A stretch of DNA of 5,568 nt, taken from Ruminococcus sp. UBA1366. Its GTDB lineage: Bacteria > Bacillota > Clostridia > Oscillospirales > Ruminococcaceae. This document shows positions 1 through 4,363 of this stretch, one piece after another. Each line of letters starts with the position of its first letter. The stretch's first letter is position 1. The stretch is from NCBI GenBank assembly GCA_002306005.1, contig DBRO01000024.1:5403-10970 (forward strand), read 5' to 3'. Made by a program: the position numbers and the translations under genes. A model generated the notes under the pieces. That model saw nothing but the letters and a program-made list of their open reading frames with translations, was not told the DNA's origin and searched no databases.

Positions 1-38
1 GTCACATAGATTTCACAATCTGTGGGTAGGATAGAAAC

Positions 39-125
39 ATGGAAAGTTTCGGCTTTCTACAGAAAGGTTTCTTACCCCGAGCCTTTCTGCGTGAACGGCA
101 CAACCGTTCACAACTCCCCCAATGA
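39..125 (+). CDS. Candidate Phe-containing leader peptide upstream of pheA (28 aa)
   Basis: An ATG at 39 follows an AGGA Shine-Dalgarno (28-31) by 7 nt and opens a 28-codon frame ending in TGA at 123-125, 23 nt before the terminator stem. The peptide begins MESFGFLQKGFLPRAF, so Phe occupies codons 4, 6, 11 and 16 (TTC, TTT, TTC, TTT). Position, size and composition resemble an amino-acid attenuator peptide such as enterobacterial PheL, placed before a Phe biosynthetic gene. Points against this: the Phe codons are scattered rather than consecutive, I found no convincing antiterminator for the left arm of the terminator, the TTTC repeats may simply reflect RNA stems, and pheA has its own promoter downstream of the terminator. 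It could be a chance frame in a structured RNA. Confidence 0.3.
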   Translation: MESFGFLQKGFLPRAFLRERHNRSQLPQ

Positions 126-148
126 TTTTCCGCACAAAGATTGCGGAA

Positions 149-184
149 GTCCTGTTCTTTCACCAAAAGAGCAGGGCTTTTTTT
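149..184 (+). terminator. Strong intrinsic terminator before the pheA promoter
   Basis: A 12-bp stem pairs 149-160 with 166-177, with two G-U wobbles (150/176 and 155/171) and a 5-nt loop CACCA. It is followed at once by seven T residues (178-184). This is a canonical rho-independent terminator for + strand transcription. It ends whatever RNA enters the window from the left, or acts as the off-state of an attenuator for pheA. A separate hairpin (128-148) abuts it directly and could stack on it. Confidence 0.85.
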
Positions 185-207
185 GTGAAAATCAGCAAAA
201 ACCACAG

Positions 208-236
208 TTGTTTTTTCAGCTGGAATATTGTATAAT
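208..236 (+). promoter_or_regulatory. Sigma-A-type promoter for pheA-ispD-ispF
   Basis: A perfect -10 box TATAAT lies at 231-236 and a TTGTTT -35 box at 208-213, separated by exactly 17 nt. The start of transcription would fall near 242-244, giving a 5' UTR of about 73 nt before the TTG start at 316. It sits 24 nt after the upstream terminator, so pheA can be expressed independently of read-through from the left. Confidence 0.8.
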
Positions 237-303
237 TAAGAAAACAAACATGGGAATAAACTTTTACGTTATGGCGGAATATGGGAACCAAAAGAGAAAC
301 GAA

Positions 304-309
304 AGGAAG
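304..309 (+). promoter_or_regulatory. Ribosome binding site that sets the pheA TTG start
   Basis: AGGAAG at 304-309 (AAGGA core at 303-307) stands 6 nt before the TTG at 316. The in-frame ATGs at 250 and 271 have no comparable Shine-Dalgarno, and 250 lies only a few nucleotides after the predicted transcription start. The TTG also begins the protein where chorismate mutase domains normally begin. Confidence 0.7.
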
Positions 310-315
310 AACGTT

Positions 316-1458
316 TTGGATTTAACACAGCTACGCGGACAGATTAACGGCATTGACGAGGAACTGCTTCGGCTTTTTACCGAGCGGATGGCGCTGACCG
401 AGCAGGTTGCAAAATTCAAGATGGATAACGGTCTGGAGGTTTTTCAGGGCGGGCGTGAGCAGGAAATCATCCGCCGCGTGCGGAAAAATGCGCCGGACGG
501 GCTGGAAAACAGCGCGGAGGTACTGTTCACCACCATCATGGACATCAGCAAATCTGTCCAGTACCAGAAGTTTTATGCCGAGCAGGCGGGCATTGATTTT
601 GCGCCGTTTGCGCGCGGCGGAACTCCCCGCGTAATGTGTCAAGGCACAGCTGGCGCGTATTCTGAGCAAGCTTGCCGCGCCGTATTTGAAAACCCGCAGA
701 TTTCGTTTTGCCCGGAGTTTGAAGATGTATTTGAAGCCGTCAGTCAGGGCGAAGCAGCGTTTGGCGTGCTGCCGATTCAGAATTCCACAGCGGGTTCGGT
801 GCATCGGACTTATGAGCTGATGAAGCAGTATGATTTTAAAATTGCCGCGGCGGTCCGGGTGAAAATTTCCCACTGCCTTGCGGTAAATCCGAACAATTCG
901 GACAAGCCGATAGAGAAGGTTTATTCCCATGAGCAAGCGCTTTTGCAGTGCGCGCAGTACTTAAAAAGCCATGGCTTGCAGGGCGTAGAATACCCCAACA
1001 CCGCCCTTGCCGGCGAATATATCGCGAGTTCGGACGAACCTGCCGGTGCAATTTGTTCGCTCTCCTGCGCGCGGCGGCTGGGGCTTTCCGTGCTGGAAGA
1101 AAACTGTGCGGACGAGCGTGAGAACTATACGCGGTTTCTGGTCATTTCCAAGCAAACGTATTCCTCCGCGCAGGCAAACATCGTGGCGGTTTCCCTGTCG
1201 CTTTCGCACACGGCATCGTCGCTGTACCGTCTGCTCACAAAATTCTCCGTGGCAGGGCTAAACCTGCTCCGGATTGAAAGCAAACCCGTGGCAAGCCGTG
1301 ATTTCAGCGTGGTGTTTTATCTGGATTTTGAAGGCGCTGTGAGCAATCCTGCCGTGGCAAGGCTGATTGCGGAATTGGACGCAGAGCTTACGTATTTTCG
1401 CTTTTTGGGAAACTATTACGAAATTGATGATGAAGAAGAAAATCAGGAGGTGCGGTGA
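316..1458 (+). CDS. pheA: Bifunctional chorismate mutase / prephenate dehydratase (P-protein)
   Basis: This cytosolic enzyme converts chorismate to prephenate and then to phenylpyruvate, the committed branch to phenylalanine. The 380-aa product from the TTG start matches the usual P-protein length (E. coli, 386 aa). Residues 1-90 form the AroQ mutase domain; R7, R24, K35, R47, E48, S80 and Q84 align without gaps to E. coli R11, R28, K39, R51, E52, S84 and Q88, while the Asp48 position is Gln44. Residues about 104-280 are the dehydratase domain, with GTAGAYSEQA (110-119), VLPIQNSTAG (151-160), YSHEQALLQC (203-212) and the NYTRF motif (270-274). Residues about 288-375 are a C-terminal ACT domain for Phe feedback. 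Deviations: PIENS reads PIQNS, and the ACT motifs GAL and ESRP read SSL and ESKP. The frame stays open upstream to base 22, but that part looks non-coding. It is first in the operon; its TGA overlaps the ispD ATG by one base. Confidence 0.95.
   Translation: MDLTQLRGQINGIDEELLRLFTERMALTEQVAKFKMDNGLEVFQGGREQEIIRRVRKNAPDGLENSAEVLFTTIMDISKSVQYQKFYAEQAGIDFAPFARGGTPRVMCQGTAGAYSEQACRAVFENPQISFCPEFEDVFEAVSQGEAAFGVLPIQNSTAGSVHRTYELMKQYDFKIAAAVRVKISHCLAVNPNNSDKPIEKVYSHEQALLQCAQYLKSHGLQGVEYPNTALAGEYIASSDEPAGAICSLSCARRLGLSVLEENCADERENYTRFLVISKQTYSSAQANIVAVSLSLSHTASSLYRLLTKFSVAGLNLLRIESKPVASRDFSVVFYLDFEGAVSNPAVARLIAELDAELTYFRFLGNYYEIDDEEENQEVR
1445..1450 (+). promoter_or_regulatory. Shine-Dalgarno of ispD inside the pheA 3' end
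   Basis: A perfect AGGAGG lies within the last codons of pheA, 7 nt before the ATG at 1458. A GTG at 1455 in the same frame is only 4 nt away, so the ATG is the better start. The arrangement favours translational coupling of ispD to pheA. Confidence 0.75.
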
Positions 1459-2138
1459 TGTTTATTTCTGTCATTCTGCCGTGCGGGGGAAATTCCAGCC
1501 GCATGGGCGGGCGCAACAAACTGTTGGAAACCCTTGCGGGAACACCCGTCATCGTGCGAACCATGCGTGCGTTTGATGAGATTCACGAGGTGGGCGAAAT
1601 GATTCTGTGCGTGAACGAAAATTTTCGCGTAGAAATGGAACACCTTGTGGGCGAACAGCATTTCCGCAAGCCGGTCAAATTCGTGCAGGGCGGCGAAACC
1701 CGCCAGCAGTCGGTGGCAAACGGCTTTGCGGAAATCGCAAAGGAAAGCGAGCTGATTTGCGTGCATGACGGCGCACGCCCGCTGGTGAAAAACCGTACCA
1801 TCTGCCGCTGTATTGCGGATGCAAAAAATTACAGCGCGGCGGTTGTGTGCGTACCAAGCAAGGATACCGTGAAGATTTCCGAGCGTGGCTTTGTGGCGAA
1901 TACGCCCGAGCGCGACCGTGTGTTTTTAACCCAAACGCCGCAGATTTTCCGGCGGGAGCTGTATTGCAAAGTATTGGAGCAAGCCCAGCAGGCAGGTTTG
2001 ACTTATACCGATGACAGCCAGCTTTGCGAGGCGGCAGGGGTGATGCCTTTTATCACAATCGGGGAGTATTCCAACATAAAAATTACCACGGCGGAGGATT
2101 TACCCCTTGCCGAGGCATTGCTCAAAAGCAAGGATTAA
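1458..2138 (+). CDS. ispD: 2-C-methyl-D-erythritol 4-phosphate cytidylyltransferase
   Basis: IspD joins CTP and MEP to give CDP-methylerythritol, the third step of the MEP (non-mevalonate) isoprenoid pathway. The 226-aa product is of normal size for the family (E. coli, 236). The N-terminal nucleotide-binding loop is [15 protein letters not shown] (7-21); R15 and K21 fit the conserved catalytic Arg and Lys. GGETRQQSV (78-86) and the signature [11 protein letters not shown] (100-110) follow; R152 before TQTPQIF and K208 in NIKIT fit E. coli R157 and K213. The loop differs mildly from the common AAGxGxRM by having Cys-Gly in place of Ala-Ala, with the SSRMGG form frequent in Firmicutes. Start ATG 1458 overlaps the pheA stop; ispF follows after 11 nt. 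The related sugar nucleotidyltransferases (IspD-like TarI) are an alternative, but the adjacent ispF makes IspD much more likely. Confidence 0.95.
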   Translation: MFISVILPCGGNSSRMGGRNKLLETLAGTPVIVRTMRAFDEIHEVGEMILCVNENFRVEMEHLVGEQHFRKPVKFVQGGETRQQSVANGFAEIAKESELICVHDGARPLVKNRTICRCIADAKNYSAAVVCVPSKDTVKISERGFVANTPERDRVFLTQTPQIFRRELYCKVLEQAQQAGLTYTDDSQLCEAAGVMPFITIGEYSNIKITTAEDLPLAEALLKSKD

Positions 2139-2149
2139 CGGAGGACTGT

Positions 2150-2647
2150 ATGAATTTCCGGATTGGAACAGGATACGATGTACACCGGCTTGTGCCGGAC
2201 AGAAAGCTGATTTTAGGCGGCGTGGAAATCCCGTATGAAAAGGGATTGCTGGGACATTCCGATGCGGACGTGCTGGCGCACGCGGTTTCGGATGCTCTGC
2301 TGGGCGCGTGTGCGTTAGGAGATATCGGCAAGCTGTTTCCCGATACCGATGCGCGTTTTCAAGGCGCAAACAGCCTTGTTTTGCTGACGCAGGTATGTGA
2401 GAAAATCCGCACGCACGGCTATGAGATTTCTAATATCGACAGCACGATCTGCGCGCAAGCGCCGAAGCTTTCGCCCTATATTTTAAAAATGCGTGAAAAT
2501 CTTGCCACAGCCTGCGGCGTGGAAACCGCAGCGGTTTCGGTAAAAGCAACCACCGAGGAAGGACTGGGCTTCACCGGTGCAGGACAGGGCATCAGCGCAC
2601 AGGCAAGCTGTCTGGTGTATCTGCAAGTTCCGGGAAGAAACAAGTAA
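2150..2647 (+). CDS. ispF: 2-C-methyl-D-erythritol 2,4-cyclodiphosphate synthase
   Basis: IspF cyclises CDP-ME 2-phosphate to MEcPP with release of CMP, the fifth step of the MEP pathway; the family is a homotrimer with a divalent metal in each active site. The 165-aa product is full length. The metal ligands are visible as D10 and H12 in GTGYDVH and as H44 in HSDADVLAH (36-44). [11 protein letters not shown] (57-67) and AQAPKLSPY (102-110) are conserved, and [13 protein letters not shown] (131-143) is the C-terminal substrate-binding signature. Start ATG 2150 is preceded by GGAGGA at 2140-2145. The frame is open upstream into ispD, but those residues are not IspF-like. It closes the pheA-ispD-ispF run; ispE is not nearby, so the kinase step must be encoded elsewhere. 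Confidence 0.97.
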   Translation: MNFRIGTGYDVHRLVPDRKLILGGVEIPYEKGLLGHSDADVLAHAVSDALLGACALGDIGKLFPDTDARFQGANSLVLLTQVCEKIRTHGYEISNIDSTICAQAPKLSPYILKMRENLATACGVETAAVSVKATTEEGLGFTGAGQGISAQASCLVYLQVPGRNK

Positions 2648-2650
2648 CAG

Positions 2651-2665
2651 CGAATGCACCATTCG
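2651..2665 (+). other. Small perfect hairpin just after ispF
   Basis: CGAATG (2651-2656) and CATTCG (2660-2665) form a 6-bp stem with a 3-nt loop CAC, three bases after the ispF stop. No T-run follows, so it is not itself a terminator. It may protect or mark the mRNA 3' end before the true terminator at 2729, or it may be incidental. Confidence 0.4.
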
Positions 2666-2728
2666 ACCAAAACCGGCATAATATGTGGTATAGCAAGCAG
2701 ATTTGCGAAGAATGCTTTGCTGTGCTAA

Positions 2729-2764
2729 GCCTCCGTAGGTAAGGCTTACGGGGGCGTTTTTATT
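2729..2764 (+). terminator. Intrinsic terminator of the pheA-ispD-ispF operon
   Basis: A 9-bp GC-rich stem pairs 2729-2737 (GCCTCCGTA) with 2747-2755 (TACGGGGGC), with one G-U pair, a 9-nt loop and the T-rich tail TTTTTATT (2757-2764). It separates the isoprenoid/Phe operon from the DUF3343 gene, whose start is only 43 nt further on. A second possible stem, 2692-2699 with 2713-2721 (one bulged base), lies just upstream of it. Confidence 0.8.
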
Positions 2765-2807
2765 GAAAAATCCACATTACAGAAATAGGAAGGGAAGCTT
2801 TCTTACT

Positions 2808-3029
2808 ATGAACCGGTCGTTAATCGCAATGACTTCCATAACCTATGCGATGAAAGCGAAAAATCTGCTCAATTCCCGCGGAATGCGCTGCGAAATCATG
2901 CGGACACCGCGCAGTTTCAGCACCGGTTGCGGGTATTCCATCCGCATTTGGGACGATGTTTCGCAGGTGCTGGGCATACTGGAGGCGGCAGGCATACCAT
3001 ATAAAGATTATACAGAACTAAAGGACTGA
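2808..3029 (+). CDS. DUF3343 family small protein (putative Se/S carrier-like)
   Basis: This 73-aa protein matches the DUF3343 pattern as I know it: a short N-terminal beta strand (MNRSLIAMTS), a helix after ITYAMKAKNLL, then RTPRSFSTGCGYSIRI (32-47) with a conserved Cys at 41, and a final helix and strand ending IPYKDYTELKD. The family is described as a putative selenium/sulfur carrier-like domain; its biochemical role is not established. It is soluble, with no signal or membrane segment. ATG 2808 was chosen because the family starts there; AGGAAGGGAAG at 2787-2797 supplies a Shine-Dalgarno with slightly long spacing. A TTG at 2763 lies inside the preceding terminator tail and a further ATG at 2829 would cut the first strand. 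It precedes a cysteine desulfurase-like gene by 73 nt, a known type of association, suggesting a joint S/Se role. No clear promoter is visible; TTGAAA at 2763 with TAGGAA at 2786 is a poor candidate. Confidence 0.8.
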   Translation: MNRSLIAMTSITYAMKAKNLLNSRGMRCEIMRTPRSFSTGCGYSIRIWDDVSQVLGILEAAGIPYKDYTELKD

Positions 3030-3042
3030 TTTTGCATAGGTA

Positions 3043-3064
3043 TGCGGCGGGAAAATCCGCCGCA
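3043..3064 (+). other. Very stable GC hairpin between the DUF3343 gene and the desulfurase gene
   Basis: TGCGGCGG (3043-3050) pairs perfectly with CCGCCGCA (3057-3064). A further G-U pair at 3051/3056 closes an AAAA loop. It begins 13 nt after the TGA of the DUF3343 gene. There is no T-run after it on the + strand, so it is not a normal intrinsic terminator. It may stabilise or process the message and set unequal expression of the two genes; see the findings for a speculative recoding reading. Confidence 0.6.
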
Positions 3065-3087
3065 GGTTACATAGAATGCGGTCCCTG

Positions 3088-3093
3088 AAAGGA
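3088..3093 (+). promoter_or_regulatory. Ribosome binding site that sets the desulfurase start at 3103
   Basis: AAAGGA lies 9 nt before ATG 3103. The in-frame ATG at 3076 has only a weak CGCAGG upstream of it and would add nine residues not seen in the family, which typically begins with MxxFDNAATT. The 4-base arms GTCC (3081-3084) and GGAC (3091-3094) could fold over this site weakly. Confidence 0.6.
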
Positions 3094-3102
3094 CGGACGG
3101 GT

Positions 3103-4227
3103 ATGGTGAATTTTGACAACGCAGCAACCACGTTTCCTAAACCGGAGGCGGTAAAACAGGCGGCAATGCGGGCAATAACAGTTTACGGCGGTAATCCGGG
3201 CAGGAGCGGCCATGCGCTTTCTTTGGCAGTCGCCGGACAGGTATATCAAACACGGGCGGCGGCGGCAGAGCTGTTCGGCGCACAGGTGGAAAACGTCGTA
3301 TTTACGGCGTCCTGCACCCACGCGTTGAATTTGGCAATCCAAGGGGTGGTAAAGCCGAACAGTCATGTGATACTTTCGCATTTAGAACACAATTCTGTGG
3401 CAAGACCGATTTATGCACTCAGCAAAAGCTGCGGGGTGACGTATTCCATCGCGCAGACTTCGTTTGATGATGAAATCACCGCACGGAATATCGAGAGCCT
3501 AATTACGCCGGAAACCTGTGCGGTTGTCTGTACCATTGCATCCAATGTCACCGGTCAAGTTTTGCCGTTTCGCCGAATCGGCGCAATCTGCCAAAAGCAT
3601 GGAATTTGCTTTATTGCCGATGGTGCACAGGCTTGCGGCATATTGGAAGTCAAGCTTTCCGATGGAATAAATATCCTCTGCACAGCAGGGCATAAAGGCT
3701 TGTACGGCACCACAGGCACCGGTTTGCTTATCACGGACGGTCAGTACGAAATTCCCGCGCTGATGCAGGGCGGCACGGGTGCGACCTCCGCAGAACTGGA
3801 GCAGACTTCTATGATGCCGGAGCGGTTAGAAAGCGGCACACTCAATACGGTGGGAATTTTAGCGCTTGGCGCGGGGATTGGTTTTGTGCAGAAAACCGGC
3901 GTTGCCGCCATTGCCCGCAAGGAGGAAAAGCTTTGCGCTGCGTTTTTAGAACGGGTGGGGAAGAACAAGCAAATCACCCTCTACCGGAATCCCTACTATC
4001 GCTATGTGCCGATTGTCGCGTTCAATGCCGCAGGAAAAACTTCTGAAGAAACCGCCGCCTATCTCAGCGAAAAAGGCTTTGCGCTGCGCGGCGGCTTGCA
4101 GTGCGCGGCAGTGACGCATACGGCAATGAACACCCTAGAACGCGGTGTGGTGCGCTTTGCGCCTTCGTATTTTAACAACGAAAATCAAGTCGCGGCGCTT
4201 GCCACAGCATTGGCAACGATGAAATAA
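3103..4227 (+). CDS. Class V aminotransferase, cysteine desulfurase / selenocysteine lyase family
   Basis: This PLP enzyme probably removes sulfur from cysteine, or selenium from selenocysteine, and passes it to an acceptor through an active-site Cys. The 374-aa product has the fold-type I landmarks in order: FDNAATTFPKPEAV (4-17), NPGRSGHALS (31-40), FTASCTHALNLAI (67-79), LSHLEHNSVARP (91-102), SNVTGQVLP (147-155), IADGAQACG (171-179, PLP-binding Asp173 and Gln176), TAGHKGLYG (194-202, Schiff-base Lys198), RLESGTLN (241-248) and RGGLQCAAVTH (329-339, Arg329 and candidate catalytic Cys334). Short N terminus and overall motifs suggest the EF2568-like clade (TIGR01977) rather than IscS, NifS or SufS. 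That clade includes members near selenium-dependent hydroxylase genes, but substrate preference cannot be read from sequence. The DUF3343 gene upstream is the natural candidate partner. Confidence 0.9.
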   Translation: MVNFDNAATTFPKPEAVKQAAMRAITVYGGNPGRSGHALSLAVAGQVYQTRAAAAELFGAQVENVVFTASCTHALNLAIQGVVKPNSHVILSHLEHNSVARPIYALSKSCGVTYSIAQTSFDDEITARNIESLITPETCAVVCTIASNVTGQVLPFRRIGAICQKHGICFIADGAQACGILEVKLSDGINILCTAGHKGLYGTTGTGLLITDGQYEIPALMQGGTGATSAELEQTSMMPERLESGTLNTVGILALGAGIGFVQKTGVAAIARKEEKLCAAFLERVGKNKQITLYRNPYYRYVPIVAFNAAGKTSEETAAYLSEKGFALRGGLQCAAVTHTAMNTLERGVVRFAPSYFNNENQVAALATALATMK

Positions 4228-4240
4228 CAAAGAAAAACTT

Positions 4241-4270
4241 TTACATGGAGTGTGAGAACGCTCCATGTAA
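4241..4270. terminator. Perfect 10-bp inverted repeat after the desulfurase; a possible terminator
   Basis: TTACATGGAG (4241-4250) and CTCCATGTAA (4261-4270) are exact reverse complements around a 10-nt loop, 14 nt after the desulfurase stop. On the + strand the tail is TCATTGAAAA, with no U-tract. On the - strand the stem is followed by AAGTTTTTCTTTG, which looks more like a terminator tail. It may still end or protect the desulfurase mRNA. The position suits a transcript end; the polarity is odd. Confidence 0.5.
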
Positions 4271-4304
4271 TCATTGAAAAAGCGAAAAAAATCGTCCGGT
4301 GCTA

Positions 4305-4333
4305 TGGAAATTGCCAACGGGATATGTTATAAT
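4305..4333 (+). promoter_or_regulatory. Extended -10 promoter for fhs
   Basis: TATAAT at 4328-4333 is perfect and is preceded by TG one base away (4325-4326), forming an extended -10 TGTTATAAT. The -35 position 17 nt upstream reads TGGAAA (4305-4310), 4 of 6 matches to TTGACA. Transcription would start near 4340, giving a short 5' UTR of about 24 nt with AGGAGGGG at 4351-4358. No riboswitch can fit in this leader. Confidence 0.75.
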
Positions 4334-4363
4334 AAAATATATTACGATTCAGGAGGGGTTCGG

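Larger units (their letters stand above)
1..184 (+). promoter_or_regulatory. Structured RNA leader or 3' end of an upstream transcript, ending in an intrinsic terminator
   Basis: This gene-poor stretch is dense in inverted repeats. Visible stems are 3-5/22-24 plus 8-12/17-21 (loop TCAC); 24-28/73-77 plus 33-38/67-72 with a 4-nt bulge; 40-46/53-59 (loop TTTCGG); 61-67/82-88; a perfect 8-bp stem 91-98/104-111 (loop CACAA); 128-133/143-148; and the terminator 149-160/166-177. Such density suggests a transcribed, folded RNA that starts upstream of the window. It could be a cis-acting attenuator for the pheA operon, since it contains a Phe-bearing short frame, or the 3' end of a separate small RNA or mRNA, since a new promoter follows it at 208. 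I looked for T-box, SAM, TPP, FMN, THF, tmRNA, RNase P and SRP core motifs and recognised none. The structure is seen; the function is inferred. Confidence 0.45.

Noticed and set aside
1..184. T-box or other known riboswitch, 6S, tmRNA, RNase P or SRP RNA
   Set aside because: I could not find the T-box sequence (GGUGG..ACCGCG type) or core motifs of the other classes by eye. A covariance search against Rfam would settle it.
22..315. Upstream extension of pheA (frame open from base 22, ATGs at 250 and 271)
   Set aside because: It crosses a terminator and a promoter, has no chorismate mutase similarity, and lacks a ribosome binding site; TTG 316 gives a family-length protein with a good Shine-Dalgarno.
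331..936. 201-codon open frame on the minus strand
   Set aside because: It lies wholly opposite conserved pheA sequence and has no recognisable motif; it is a shadow of GC-biased coding sequence.
2024..2149. Longer ispF start inside ispD
   Set aside because: The added residues are not IspF-like and ATG 2150 has a strong GGAGGA immediately upstream.
3076..3102. Earlier ATG for the desulfurase
   Set aside because: Nine extra residues outside the family pattern and a weaker ribosome binding site than ATG 3103.
4228..4363. Riboswitch (for example THF or ZTP) controlling fhs
   Set aside because: The promoter at 4305-4333 leaves only about 24 nt of 5' UTR, too short for an aptamer.
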